A DNA stretch of 64,000 nucleotides. It comes from Hypericum androsaemum (lineage: Eukaryota > Streptophyta > Magnoliopsida > Malpighiales > Hypericaceae). Made by a program: the position numbers and the translations under genes. How positions within the stretch are numbered: position 1 is the first letter of the stretch; every line of letters starts with the position of its first letter. Positions 31,752 to 44,483 of this stretch are shown one piece after another. Location of the stretch: NCBI GenBank assembly GCA_963995505.1, contig OZ023184.1, positions 7,084,308 through 7,148,307 on the forward strand. Direction: 5' to 3'. Under the pieces are notes generated by a model. The model searched no databases, was not told the origin of the DNA, and saw nothing but the letters and a program-made list of their open reading frames with translations.

Positions 31752-32735
31752 GGTTTGATCTTTTTGATTTTCTGGACTAACATAATTGGCTTTCTCGTCG
31801 ACTTTATTAGAAGAAAATCGACACTCCGAAGCATTATAACCAAGCTTATGACAATTATAGCATTAAATTTGAGATTTGTCATACCTTGGCCTATTGCTGA
31901 GCCATGAATAATTTCCTCTACCTCTTTCTTGTGTGGTACTTGGCCTCTGACTCCTTTGATCATCTTCATTCGGCTTGTTTCTTCCTTTTCCCTTGTAATA
32001 ACCACGCCCTCCTCCTCTAGTGTTACTACTAGAGCTCTCTCCTCTTTCTTTTAAAGTGAGCTTAGCTTGTAGGACTTGTTCTACAGCCCCCTCTTGCTTT
32101 CTTTTTCTCATTCTTTCTTCATGGGCTTATAAGGATCCCATGAGCTCGTCCACAGTCATAGATTCGAGGTCTTTTGTCTCTTCAATTGCGACAATGATAT
32201 AGTCGAATTTTAGAACTAGTGATCGTAGTATTTTCTCGATCACGCGACTATCATCCAAAACTTTACCATTTCTTTGTAATTGATTGACGACAATTAAAAC
32301 TCTTGAAAAGTAATCCGATATTGATTCGGACTCTTTCATAGAGAGAGATTCAAACTCACCTCTTAGAGTTTGTAATCGAACCTGCTCTTAGAGTTTGTAA
32401 TCGAACCTTCTTCACTTTATCAACTCCTTTGAAGGAATTTTGTAAGATCTCCTACGCTTGCTTCGCGGTAGTGGCCCTTGATATCTTCTCAAACGTCGAC
32501 TCATCCATACCTTGATAGATGAGGTAAAGAGCTTTCTTGTCTCTCTTTCTCGAGCCACGTAGCACTTCCTTTTGATTTTGTGAAAGTGCTGCTTCATCCT
32601 CCGGTTCGACATAACCTTTCTCTACGATCTCTCATGTCTCATGTGAGCCGAGCAACGCCTTCATTTGGATGTACCAATTTTTCTATTTATTTTTAGTGAG
32701 CCTAAGAACTTGAAAGAAGAACATGCCGTTAGCCA
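31752..32735 (-). pseudogene. copia gag remnant
   Basis: The start near 32735 (MANGMFFFQV) is followed by fragments in several frames, including an SRATTAKQA-like block near 32470 and [16 protein letters not shown] near 32300. These are typical of the UBN2-type gag of copia elements. The basic region before the zinc knuckle (RGGGRGYYKGKGRN) is at about 31970-32020. The knuckle itself, near 31850, reads CHKLGYNASEC in one frame and is degenerate. Gag would form the cytoplasmic particle; this copy cannot. Confidence 0.8.
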
Positions 32736-32760
32736 TTAGGACTTGGCTCTCATACCACTT

Positions 32761-33149
32761 TATTGAAATTAATAGATTTCCTCTCAACACTTAACATGAA
32801 GACAACTAATTTTTTTATTATACAACTCTTGCTTTACAACACACACGATTCTCTTTTTCCTTTGTTACACCTCACCACCTACTTTTCTTTTTCTCTCTCA
32901 ATTACAACTATAATTGTTGGCCCAACTTCTATTTATAGGCGTGAGCACCGCCTTTAATTTTCTCTAGAGAAATCTAGAGAAATATTTTTAGAGCCCACTA
33001 TTTTTGATTTATACACTTATCTAAATAATTATCTAGATTATTCTATCTATTACTAACTCTAGAATTTTCTCATAGTTACAAGAATATTTTTGATCACACA
33101 TATAATTTCTAGATAATTCTAGACTACAAATCAAGATTAATTTCCATCA
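32761..33149 (-). repeat. 5' LTR of the 28-33 kb copia element
   Basis: Starts TATTGAAATTAATAGA (the TG terminus mutated to TA) and ends TTTCCATCA. 389 bp. Confidence 0.9.
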
Positions 33150-34160
33150 GTCGCCGGGTTGCTGTTTAAAAACCGTAGGTTTTGTATTCATTTTTCCAAA
33201 TCGCTTCACGTGAATGTTCCTTGTACCAACCAACGAGAATTCGATATGTTAAAAGAATTAAATTCACCTAAAAATATATTGATTCAAAAGCATGAACAAA
33301 GAGGTCTTGATTTAAGTTACACAAATATAAAAATATTATCAGAAGAGTGACTCCTAAAATAGTGCCGAGATTATTCAACTCTGAAAATTAGAATAAAAGA
33401 CGTTGGTTATACCAAAGCTGAAGACCTACGTCTATTTCATTTTTTTATAGATTAGGAGAATGAGATGGGAGGATTTGATTCAACCTCTATCATTTTTTTT
33501 CTAAAAGAGGGTGTTTATCAATTTAATTAGTCCAACTTGACTATTTTTTTACTTAGTAGTGTTGAAAATTTGTGCAGATAGTCAAAATGTACGCAACTTA
33601 ATTTAAATCATTCGACTCAAGTTTTTTCTCCTCCTATCTCTCTCCTCCCCTCTCTGTCTCTCTTCATCTCTCTCACCGCTTCCAATATGGTCAGCCTTTC
33701 CCTCGCGATCCCGATAGCTTAGTGCTACGAAATTAGAATTGTTTGGTGAATTAGACAACCTTCTTTATCCGATAGAACGTGCAAGAAACAGCCCTCGGTA
33801 TCCTGGTCTGATTTACAACCTGGAATCCCGCAAGCCATATTTAGTTACGTTGCACTCGGAATCGGTTGACTATCTAAGACCCTAATCACAACATTGTCGG
33901 GATGGTTAGATAACATATATGACTTGATATATTAGACGTTATGGTATTAATATTCGTGATCTTAAATTTGGTAAGATAAAGATTTTTTTATGAATAAATA
34001 AGAATCTAACTACAACATCAATATGGTGACGCCAAAATATCTAAACGAAGTACAAACATTTTCTTGAACTCAATATAGACCAGGTAAAACACACTTGAGA
34101 GCAAGAGCTCCCAAACTGCAAAATTTTGCAGATGTAGCAAATACAATAACAGCGGAATTA
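33150..34160. other. Intergenic, 3' side of gene F
   Basis: No gene seen. It contains a CT-rich tract (about 33628-33686) and a block at 33770-33805 shared with the 3' side of gene A. Frames are short. Confidence 0.5.
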
Positions 34161-35748
34161 TTACTTGTAATCTGCAGAATTTGTTTCCAAATCATCCGGG
34201 CATTCTAGGAGTGCTTGGACTACTGAATCCATTGGAGGTCTTCTGCTTCTATCTTCCTCCACACAAGCTATACCAAGCTCGATGACTTTGGCAGCCTGGT
34301 TCCTGCAGAATCGGCCCTGCAGTCTTGGATCCACGGATTCCTCGACCCACTTGTTGTCGCCATTCCGGATCCTCCCTTTCACTGTTCTGACAAACCTCGT
34401 CAACTCCGACTCCTAGATACTCGTAAACCAGAAGCTTGTGCTTGCCCTCTGAAAAGAATCCCCACATTCGAACCAAGTTCATGTGATAGATTTTACCAAT
34501 TATGCTCACTTCAGCCCAGAACTTATCGTCCTCTTGAAACACATCTCCTAGTTTCTTCACGGCCATCTCCCTCTCATCCAGCAATACGCCGTTATAGACA
34601 ATCCCAGAAGCTCCCCTGCCTAGCTCTTCCTTGAACTTTTCGGTTGCCTTCTTGAGTTCCGTGTAGCTGAACTTCCTAAACTGACTAGAGAGGACACGGT
34701 ATCCGTTCTTTACCGAGTCTGGCATGCTGAGCCTTCCATGGAGGAACCACCAACCTGTTACTCCAAACAGAACTTCGATGACAACGATAGCGCCAGCAAA
34801 CGAGTAGAGATAAGGCCATTTCACCTTCTTCTTTGAGAATTCGTGCGTGGAACTAGGTTCCATGATCACTGTTGACCCATTAGTAATACATGAGGCATCA
34901 GAACCAGTAAGAACATCAGATTCAGAAGTGTCCAGACTTGATGGCAACTTCAGATATATATTTCCCCAGAAACTTGTAGACTGGTAACCATTAAAAAGTG
35001 CACTCTTGATGTAGCAAACCCCTTCTCCCATCAACCTATAGCTAAATGCTTGGCACCAGCAATCATCCGAGCAGGACTTCATGTAACGTTCCATCGAAAC
35101 AGCTGCAGTATAATTTATATCCCACCCATAGAAATCAACATGTTTGACCTCAACGTACTTGTGGGAGGACGAGCAAGTTAACTCGAACTTAGGCTTGCAC
35201 CCTCTACTCCAGTCCTCCAAATCCAAAGCCTTGTAACCCGGAGAACAAGAGCACATGGGCTCCGGAGTGTACACACAGATTCCATTCCTCCCACAAATCC
35301 CATGGATTCTGCAAACCTCCCAGGTCACCACCCACAACCCTGTCTCACTATCCAAGCTGTATAGCCTCAGGTTCCCATCAAGATCGAGGGTTAGCCTCCG
35401 CATCATTAGCTCTAAACCGCGTCTTGTCACTGGATTTAAAACTACCGAAATCATCCAAAACAGCAATTCTGTTGTTGTTATAGACCCTACCATTCTGGTG
35501 TATCCTTTATTAGGATTAGGCCAGTAAATGTCAGAAACTTCAGGCCCACGGTACAACAACGTCAGTACATTGCTAGTGTCAAACAGAAAGTTTAAATACC
35601 CAGAACCAAAGTTCCCTCTTCCTACCCCGGAAATCAAAGTCGTGCTCTTTGTAAACAACTGGTGAGGAAGAATCGTGTATCCGTAGGAGAATCAAAGCTC
35701 TGCCACAGAATCTTACCACTTGGCGACCTCTAAGACAAGGTTCCCATT

Positions 35749-35956
35749 TGTTAGATATGTTAGATATATTTTGTAAATATATTCTTACCTTATCAAGTTG
35801 TATGTCATTAGGAATGTCTAGATACGTCAGATACTCTTGTAACCCTAGACGCCTAGATGCGAAACCCTAGCATGTAAAATCCTAGACTTGTAACCTATTT
35901 ATACATGTCTGATGCAATGAAAACGCCAGTGGCTTATGCAATTTCTGCACGGTTCA
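35749..35956 (+). mobile_element. Solo LTR-like insertion in gene F, 208 bp
   Basis: Starts TGTTAGATATGTTAG and ends GCACGGTTCA (TG...CA). It has an A+T-rich body with CTATTTATACATG, typical of a copia LTR. It interrupts gene F between the GNLVL and SEV codons, with about 30 bp of gene sequence lost, so no target-site duplication survives. Part of its 3' end (TGAAAACGCCAG.GGCTTATGCAAT) recurs at 35973-35997. Confidence 0.6.
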
Positions 35957-35998
35957 CGTCAGAGTTAGAGGTTGAAAACGCCAGGGGCTTATGCAATA

Positions 35999-36393
35999 TT
36001 TTTTTATTTTAATTTAAATTCAAAAGGAATTTGAATAAGAAGAGTTTGTTATAGGTGATAACTCTCCCACCCTTTTTTTCTCCCAGTAAATCCTATTAAT
36101 ACGTAATATGGGTTTTTACTGGAGGGAGACTCACAGATACACACACCAGAGAAAAAGATATGTAGTTTTCTCCTCGAGACTCTCAAGGCTTTTAGACGGT
36201 GAAACCTAATCCCCGCTTCGTGTACGTGAGCGAGGACGACCAGTGACAAGCCTCCCTCGATCCTGTGACATACTTCTGGAAGATCGGACTGCGCTACAAG
36301 AGGTAAATTATTTAATTTGGCTATTTCGATTTAACGATATGTTCATTAAATATTATGGTTACGCATTAATTAAGATTATGTATGAAACTTACA
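35999..36393 (+). repeat. 5' LTR (shared part) of the copia element in gene F
   Basis: 395 bp matching 43536-43930, ending GAAACTTACA. Upstream of 35999 the two LTRs diverge, so the outer 5' end of this LTR has been lost or replaced. Confidence 0.85.
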
Positions 36394-38299
36394 TTGGTAT
36401 CAGAAGGTTTGTTCTGGTTAAATTTATTTTTTTAATGAAAATCGCATGTGTTATTTTCTGTCAAAAATCAGATTTGTTGTTCTTAATAAACTCTACTGCT
36501 GTCCTTACGTGAATAAAAAGATATATTGTAGGTACTGAACTGAACTTGTCAAACCTATGCATGATAACACGTTTTCTGTACCTGTTTGCGCACGCGTATA
36601 ATATGTGGTATTGTTCTGAAATTGTTATACACTACGCGAACATTGGACCTTGTCCTTGTGTGAAACGCGTGAATAATTATGGGATTAAACTGATGTTTTC
36701 CCCAAAAAATCCCCAAATCGGGATGAACCCTAATTTTCAATTGGGAGTTCTTCCCCAAATCGATTCTGCTATCCTCGATAGCGAATCTCAATCAGTCGAT
36801 GATAATCGACTCCCGACCCCGACCGGCGATGGTGCAATCCCGACGACCTCAGAAGATCGTGCAACCCCGACGAACGAGGAGTGAGACCAAGACGAACACA
36901 ATCACCGCGCCTGTGACGGACAGATGAGTTGACTAGACTCGGTCTAATTGTTGTCAAATCGCTCAAGTTCCAGAAGCTAGCAACGTCGTTCGACCACCAC
37001 GACAGCAATGTTGTTTCTTCAATTGCTCGATGCAATCAGAGAAGGAGATCTTTTTTTTATCCCGCATAGAAGTTTGGGTCGGCTGTTCTTCGATGGTGGT
37101 TTATGCTACCGGCGCCGGCAACCACCTTGCCGGATACCTGGTCGGCGGCACATCTCTGGAAGAAGGAGAAGTTCAAATTTTTTGGGAAAAACCCTGATTA
37201 CGTTTTCTGGGTTAATTTGAAAATGGGCCGATTTTGGTCAAAATGGGTTGGTTAATTATTTTGATTTGGGCCGAGAGAAAATGTTTGTGGTGGGCCGAAA
37301 AGTTTTCTCTTAAATTCGGGCCTGGATCAGATTTTAAAAAGGAATAAATCTGTAATTTTAAAAAAAAGGAAGAGGCCTTATGGGCCTCTATGTCCGTAGC
37401 CCATTGTCAGCGTTGACCATTAAGACCTGGTCAACGCGAACCTCCCAAATGAGATGCGAGCTTTGAGCCTACTGTCTAAGTCTCGGGTCCAAATTTAGCC
37501 CACTCTAAATCAGATTTTAAAAATCAGCAAGCTCGTATTGACAATGTCTGATGGGCCTTTAATTTTTTAAAATCTTTTGGCCTAATTGAATAGACTTTTG
37601 GTTTATTCAAGATAATAAAATTTTAAAAGGTTTTAAAAAAATCTTTTAATCACGTGGTTTTATGAAATTAATGTGATAATTTTTTAAAACCATAATATTA
37701 TTAGAATATGTTCTTAAAATATTTTTTCCGTAATTTTAAAGTCTGGACTCTAAAAATTATGGAAAGAACAAGACTTATAAATAACGCAATGAAGCCCAAA
37801 AAGTGAATATTCTTTATGCACTATTGTCATTATTATGATTGAAATTTTATGTTTTTGATCTTATTGGGACTACTTGTGAGTTAACCCGATTCGCTTGCAT
37901 TATGATGCAGGTTCAAGATGGCATATCGAACTCCACTGGTGCTAAATAGGCCAGAGCATTTTGTGGCAGTGCACCAAATGCGAAGCAAGATATTGAAGCG
38001 TTGTATCAGCCGGTGGGAACATAAAGATAATGTGAAAGTGCTTGTGGAGCACATCATTGCAGTTACAAGGAGATGCAAGAATGCGTCAGGGCAGGTGGTT
38101 ATAACCGCGAAAATAATTGGCACTTGATGTTCACGGATCTCCTAGCAACAATGAAGATAGAAGAGAATGATGATTTTTCCTGCCTGTTGCAAACAACACT
38201 CCTAATAAGAGCGCTTTGTTCACTGCAACCGCGTAGTAAATTAAATTGTATTGCTGAAACAAATTTCTAATACAAATAATTTTTCATAATTTCCTATAG
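36394..38299 (+). other. Long leader of the copia element
   Basis: The primer-binding site is at 36394-36407. The remaining 1.9 kb is mostly A+T-rich and non-coding. The frames at 36546-36884 (112 codons) and 37918-38270 have no recognisable domain and lie in a place where this element type has untranslated leader. A GC-richer piece at 36780-37200 differs in composition and could be a captured host fragment. Confidence 0.5.
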
Positions 38300-38301
38300 A
38301 T

Positions 38302-39230
38302 ATGTCGATTGCTTCCAAATCCATCATCGCCGAGCTCAACAAGGACTTGAAGCTCAACGGCGATAATTATGACAACTGGAGCATGAAAATTTAGTATATC
38401 CTAGAAGAACAGGAAGTTCTTGAGACCATTAATGTTATTATGGTCTAGCCTGAAGATGGTCCAACTGCTCAGCATAGGCGTGACAAGGACGCCTACTTGG
38501 CTTGGAAGAAGAAGAACTCTACTACTCGTCTCATTCTATTGAGCGCTGTGATGGATGATATCACTAGGCAGTTTTGAGTTTTTGAAAATGTAAAGGACCT
38601 ATGGGATGCGCTTAAGGTAAAATTTGGAAAGATCTCCACCTCAAAGCTACGAGCTTTGACCATAAGGTTCGACAATTACAAGAAGCGTCCTGATCATACA
38701 ATGAAGAAGCATCTTCGGGAAATGTCCAACATGATCATCGACCTGGTAGAAACTGGCCATGTGCTTAGTGATGAGCAGAAGATCCAAGTTGTCATTCGTT
38801 CCTACCTGCAAATTGGGAACACATGAAGATGACCCTTACCCACATTGATAATGTCAAGACATTTGATGACGTGACCCGCCACCTCGAGCTGGAAGAGGAT
38901 CGCCTGCTTGCGATTAAAGTCCATCCTGAGGCACATATGGCTGCTTCAAACTCAAAAGGTGGGAAAAGAAAGACGGTCCTGAAGGGAAAATGTAGTAATA
39001 GCTAGGGAAACAAGAAGAGAAAAATTGAAAACTCTCAACCCGGGAAGAAGACTTCTGAGGGTAAAAAGAAGAGAATGGTTAACATTTCTAAGGTGAAATA
39101 TTTTAACTGTCAGAAGAAGACTTTGTAAAATATTGCAAAGAAGAAAAGAAGGTACATTTTTTAACTCGTGTGCGAGTGAATTGTATGTATCTAGTACTAT
39201 CCTTCTAACTGAAAGTCAACCGTTGTGGGT
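38302..39230 (+). pseudogene. copia gag remnant, element in gene F
   Basis: The start at 38302 (MSIASKSIIAELNKDLKLNG) is followed by NYDNWSMKI, the conserved copia gag opening. Stops occur at about 38394, 38442, 38577, 38823 and 39003. The basic region (KGGKRKTVLKGK) is present. The zinc knuckle near 39095-39130 keeps one Cys pair only (YFNCQKKTL). Gag function is lost. Confidence 0.85.
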
Positions 39231-42200
39231 GATTGATTCAAGAGCGACAGACCATGTGACGAAGGATTGTGATACCTTCATCGAATTTTGACGTCTACTT
39301 GCAGGAGCAAAATCTATCTTTGTAGGCAATAATGCACGAGTAGAAGTCAATGGCATAGGCACATGCAGATTGAGCCTACGTGGAGGATGTACCCTACTTC
39401 TACATGACATGCTATATGCTCCAGAGATTCGCCCGAATTTAATTTCAATTTTAGTTTTAATGTCTCTTGGTTTCTGTTGGATATTTGAGGATAATTCCAT
39501 TCAGTTATTTTTGGAACATATTTTGTATGGATCTGGTTACCAATCAAATGGTTTCTTAATTATGGATGTTGATCTGGGTGATTTACCTCGAACAAGTTTT
39601 TCCATGGTCACTTCCACACCACCATCTCAGGATGATGTTGTGTTGTGGCATTCTAGATTAGGCCATATTAGTCAAGATCGCTTGAATCGTCTAGCTAAGG
39701 CGGGACTATTAGGTAATTTGGAAAAGACTATCTTACCTACTTGCGAACATTGTCTAGAAGAAAAATCGACTAGAAAACCATTTGGTAAAGGAACTAGAGC
39801 CGACTATCCATTGCAATTAATTCATTCTGACATTTGTGGTCCAATGCATGTGAGGGCTAGGCATGGAGCCTATTATTTCATCACATTTATATATGACTAT
39901 AGTAAGTATGGTCTAATCTATTTGATTTCTCACAAGTCTAAAGCATTAAGTTGCTCAAGACCTTCATGAATTATGCTAAGAATCAATTAGAACTGAAGAT
40001 CAAGGCCTTACGAACTGATTGTGGTCGTGAGTATCTTTTCGATGAGTTTAAAACTCTATGTGATGAAAAAGGAATAGAACATCAATTGTCCATTCCTCGC
40101 ACACCTCAACAAAATGGGGTAGCAGAAAGAAGCAATAGGACCCTTCTTGACATGGTTAGATCTATAATGGCAGAAGCGAATTTACCTATATCATTTTATG
40201 GAGATGCACTCCTTACCGTCACATATGTTCTAAATGGTGTGCCCTCTTAGTCTGTCACTACTACCCCTTACGAATTATGGCCAGGTCTGAAGCCCGATCT
40301 AAGCTACTTACGACCATGGAGGTGTGCATCTTATGTCCATACTACCTCAAGTAAATTCGATAAATTAGGACCAAGAGGTAAGAAGAGTATCTTCATTAGA
40401 TACTCTGAAGTATCAAAGGGATACGTATTCGTGGGCGAACTCGAAAATGGACAAGTGATAGAATTTGAATCACGAGATGTCACATTTTTGGAAAATAATT
40501 TTTCAAAATTGGGAGAGGTAAGTAAAGATCTTACCTTATATGAAACTGATGAGACAGAATCATCTGGATCACTCCCTCTGAGTGGAAGAATTGTGGAGGA
40601 AGAAGATCATAATCTACCACCTCCAACTGATTTGAAAGTTCGAGATTCATATGATCATCATCTTAATGGGAGTACAATTCTGAATTCCAGTGGGAGTACA
40701 AAAATTCGTAGAACTAAAAGAACTAGTATTTCATGCCGACGATTTGAGGTCGAAAGTGCGGAAGATGCTCTCTTGACATTAAGAGATAATGATACAAGTG
40801 AGATTCTTTTAGCTATCCTACAAGATGAGAATGAACCTGAGAATGTCTCTGCTGCTCTATCATCTCTCAAAAAGAATGAATGGGCTTAAGCAATGAAGGA
40901 AGAGACGGCTTCCATGAAGAAAAACCATGTTTGGGAACTGGTTGACCTGCCTGAGGGACGTAAGGCAATTGAGAATAAATAGATTCTCAAAATTAAGTGA
41001 AAAGCAGATAGCAGTATCGAAAGGTACAAAGCTCCCTTAGTTACCCAAGGATTCACACAGAGGAAAGGGATTGACTATGATGAGACTTTCTCACCTGTTG
41101 TAATATCCACGTCCATCTGGATTATTCTGGCTATGGTGGCAAATATGGACCTTGAGCTACATCAAATGGATGTTAAGACTATTTTTCTATATAGAGAATT
41201 AGATTAAAAAATCTATATGGTTCAACCAGAGGGTTACATCCAAAAAGGCAGTGAACGTAAAGTTTGCAAACTGATGAGATCAATTTATGGCCTAAAATAG
41301 TCTTCTAGACAGTGGTACATTTTTTTTCATAATATGATCATGTCGTATGGTTTTAAAATGATAGATTAAGACACATTATGTCTATATTAAATGCTCAGGT
41401 AAAGAGTTTGTCATGATTACATTGTATGTAGATGACATACTATTGGCTAGAAATGACTTGGGATATCTTAACGAGCTCAAATCTTGGTTTTCGTCCAACT
41501 TTGAAATGAAAGATATGGGAGAAGCTGATTATGTGCTCGGAATTAAGATTTTGAGAAATCGTTCGAAGAGTCTATTGTCTCTTTCTCAAGAGACATATAT
41601 TTGTAAAGTAGTAGAACAGTTCAACAGTAATGACAGTAATCCCAGATATGTCCCAATTGTCAAAGGTCATAGTCTGAACAAAAAAATGTGTCCAAAAATA
41701 GCTCAGCAAAAATAGGATATGATGAATGTCCCTTATGCTAATGCAGTGGGTTGTCTCATGTATGCAATATTGTGTACAAGGCCAGATATCTACTATGCTA
41801 TTGGGATAGTAAGCAGATACCAATCTAATCTAGGAAGAACACATTGGAAAGCAGTCAAGAGAATTATGAAGTACTTAAATACGACTGCAGAATACTCATT
41901 GTGTTATCAAGGTCAAGACCTAACGCTGGAAGGGTATACTGATACCGATTGGGAAGGAGATGTGGACGAGAAGAAATCTACATCTGGATATGTCTTCTTG
42001 CTAGGCAGGGGTGCTATTTCATGAAGTAGCAAGAAACAGACATGCGTCTCCCTGTCAACTATGGAAGCTGAATATGTTGCTTCTGCAGCTGCTGTGAAAG
42101 AAGCAGTATGGTTGAAGAGGTTCTTAAACTATTTGTCAATAACTAGCGCAGGAGAACCAGTGAGCTTATTTTGTGACAATCAAGCAGCGATAGCTTATGC

Positions 42201-42395
42201 TAAGAATCCTAGATTTCATAGCACTGCAAAGCATATTGATTTCAAGTATCACTTTGTTAGGGATATAGTTGCGTGTAAGAAAGTGAGCATAACACATATA
42301 CCTACATAGGATATGATAGCAGATCCAATGACTAAGGGCTTATCTAGAGATATTTTTGTGAAACATGCCAGGTCCCAAGGTTTGCGAAGATGTTA
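39231..42395 (+). pseudogene. copia pol remnant, element in gene F
   Basis: The protease active site reads IDSRATDHV, so the G of DSGAT is changed to R. Integrase keeps HSDICGP near 39828, a frameshift near 39950, then DCGREYLF and RTPQQNGVAERSNRT. Reverse transcriptase keeps HQMDVKT and YVDDILL near 41430, with stops at about 40888, 40979, 40998 and 41206 and a frameshift near 41400. RNase H keeps YTDTDWEGD near 41935, MEAEY and DNQAAIAYAKN near 42180, ending near 42395. Many stops replace W, Q or R codons by single transitions. It is inactive. Confidence 0.9.
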
Positions 42396-43535
42396 GTTTA
42401 TGCTCAAATTGTAATGAATTTGTTATTCAATAAAAGTAAAGTTGTTTCAGCAATACATATTGTGTGAATATTATTTTTGTAATATTTACTTAAATGCACG
42501 TCGGACAGAAAAGTAGCCCACTCACATAGGTGTTTACCTCAGTAGAAGTCAATAGGTTGATTCTTGATTGAGATGATGTAGTTTTAGGACATCATTCGAG
42601 TGTCTGTTCTAAAATATGAATGCCGTCTTGCTTAACTACAAGAAAGGGACTTGTTAAAGTACAAGATTATTGATGGTGGATGCAATAGATGCTGCATTAA
42701 ATAAGTTCTTGTAACTTATAAGGATTATGTGGAATCCAAATGGTAAGAAGTAAGTGAAACTTACCATAATTCTGTCTTGAAAGCCTGGAGTGGTCTTTGG
42801 GAAGACTAAAGTCATTGTTCATAAACATCGAGACTGATGCTCTAGTATGATATTTTAGTGAGCGATATGCGCTCCTTTGAAGGAAAGAACATCATAACAC
42901 ATGGTTTGTGTCATGTGTGCTTTACGACCTTTGGATGGAAAATTAATTTATTAAAAAGTAATTTTAATTTCTCTAGTATGAGACTAACTCTAAAAACTAT
43001 GGTTTCTGAAACTCTACCCTAAGGATCCTTAACGTATTTTGAAAGTATAATTCAGTGCTGCTAGCTTGGAAAGTCTTTAAAGGGTCATGGTAATGATTCG
43101 ACCTGGCAAGGCTAACTGGAAAAACTGGCTGGATCATAATGGAAGAAATATCGTTAAAGGAGAAGGTTCTCTATCGATCACATTCTACAAGCTTCGTGGT
43201 TCACTGGCATGCCTATTGTGTTGAGAGCAATACAATAGTGAACACAAATAGATTGTTTCAGAAATTACATGTGAGAAACAATGATTGTGAGATAAGACCT
43301 AGGGTAATGCATACTGTATACGATGGAGGTGCTAATCGAGATACTATCATCCAAGTGGCCGCTATGTGCTCTTGGGTTTAGCTAAGTGCACTCGATGTAT
43401 GCTGGTCGCACGGCCTATCTGCCAAACGCGAAAATGAGAGAATAGATTGATTATGGTCAATCATGTGTGAGTGGGAGATAAAGGATTATCCACCCATGAT
43501 TATCCCATTAAACTTAAATAAAAGATATTTGATAT
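42396..43535 (+). other. 3' untranslated part of the copia element
   Basis: About 1.1 kb between RNase H and the 3' LTR, ending with a purine tract (GAGTGGGAGAT, about 43470-43480). The 80-codon frame at 43139-43381 has no recognisable domain. Confidence 0.6.
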
Positions 43536-43930
43536 CTTTTTATTTTAATTTAAATTCAAAAGGGACTTGGGTAAGGAGAGTTTGTTATACGTGATAACTC
43601 TCCCACCCCCTTTCTCCTCCCAGTAAATCCTATTAATACGTAATATGAGTTTTTACTGGAGGGAGACTCACAGATACACACACCAGAGAAAAAGATACGT
43701 AGTTTTTTCCTGGAGACTCTCAAGGCTTTTAGGCTGTGAAACCCAATCCCCACTTCTTGTACGTGAGCGAGGACGACCAGTAAGAAGCCTCCCTCGATCC
43801 TGTGACATACTTTTGGAAGATCAAACTGCACTACAAGAGGTAAATCATTTAATATAGCTATTTTGATTTAATGATATATTTATTAAATATTATAGTTACG
43901 CAATAATTAAGATTATGCATGAAACCTACA
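43536..43930 (+). repeat. 3' LTR (shared part) of the copia element in gene F
   Basis: Matches 35999-36393; ends GAAACCTACA. The true 5' border may be at about 43497 (TGATTATCCC), just after the purine tract. Confidence 0.85.
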
Positions 43931-44095
43931 TAGGTATTGGACATCCAAACATTGGGGCAATCAACATTGGTCAAGACCAGAGCACCGTCATTCCTTAGAG
44001 AAATAGATGACCCTTTCCCATTGACAGGTTTCTCCCTGTTGGCCATCCATACAACGGTCTTGTCCTTGGTGAAGCAGATAGAGAACCAGTGTGGT

Positions 44096-44483
44096 ATTAA
44101 AAAAAATTTCATCTATTCATATATTATCTATAGATCCTATAATATACTGCAATTCAACATATTTTCCTTACAAAATTATCCCGACAACATTACCTTTGAA
44201 AAGTATGATATTCCCTTGCTCATTGCACCATGACAATTTATTTGATTCAATGCATGCTCTTTTAGCATTGACTTTATTATATTGTTAATCAATTACCCAA
44301 TACTAATTCTCAAAAAAAAAAATTTGCCCATACTGCAAATGGATATATATAAAACCAACCATTGGAAGACTTGCCTCTTGATTGTTGGTCTGATTCTCTA
44401 CTTTTCGGTAAAACCGAGTATTTCACAAGTCACACGAGAACTACATGCTCGAACAAAAAAAAATAAATGCAGTAAGAATGTAA
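44096..44483 (-). other. 3' flank of gene G, shared with gene C
   Basis: On the minus strand this follows gene G and matches 22231-22610 after gene C (blocks ATTGTCATGGTGCAATG, GATCTATAGATAAT, TGCCTCTTGATTGTTGG inverted). The match stops at about 44100, exactly where truncated gene F begins. It marks one border of the duplicated unit and contains no gene. Confidence 0.75.

Larger units (their letters stand above)
28281..33149 (-). mobile_element. Ty1/copia LTR retrotransposon, minus strand, degenerate
   Basis: Two LTRs (28281-28679 and 32761-33149). The primer-binding site beside the right LTR (plus strand GGCTCTCATACCA at about 32745-32757) and a purine tract beside the left LTR (minus strand AAGGGGAA) give a minus-strand orientation. 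The domain order is gag, protease, integrase, reverse transcriptase, RNase H, as in Ty1/copia. No convincing target-site duplication: the flanks are GCTGC and GTCGC. Confidence 0.93.
35973..43930 (+). mobile_element. Ty1/copia LTR retrotransposon in gene F, degenerate
   Basis: About 8 kb. The LTRs share 395 bp (35999-36393 and 43536-43930). The primer-binding site TTGGTATCAGAAGG follows the left LTR at 36394. Gag and pol lie at 38300-42395 on the plus strand. A long leader (36400-38300) and a 1-kb untranslated 3' region precede and follow the coding part. It is inserted in the lectin codons of gene F, flanked by GAGGT on the left and TAGGT on the right, an imperfect duplication. Confidence 0.9.
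34161..44095 (-). pseudogene. G-type lectin receptor-like kinase F, catalytic core deleted, split by LTR elements
   Basis: Three pieces remain. 43937-44095 encodes part of the bulb-lectin domain (TVVWMANREKPVNGKG) and is truncated on its 5' side, where the 3' flank of gene G begins. A few bases at 35957-35972 continue it. 34161-35745 carries the rest: S-locus-like region, EGF-like module (GICGRNGICVY), PAN module, membrane span (AGAIVVIEVLFGVTGWW), GRGASGIVYNG, MAVKKL and up to LLVYEYL. At about 34413 the coding text jumps to the C-terminal TRFVRTVKGRIRNGD, removing the catalytic loop, DFG and APE and shifting frame. The longest open frame (34249-35658, 469 codons) therefore ends in nonsense sequence. 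A small deletion in the EGF-proximal region also removes the EAMRQL codons. Confidence 0.9.

Noticed and set aside
28276..33154. Target-site duplication for the 28-33 kb copia element
   Set aside because: The flanks GCTGC and GTCGC do not match well enough to call a duplication.
36546..36884. 112-codon frame in the leader of the copia element as a real gene
   Set aside because: No recognisable domain, and it lies in an untranslated leader where chance frames are common.
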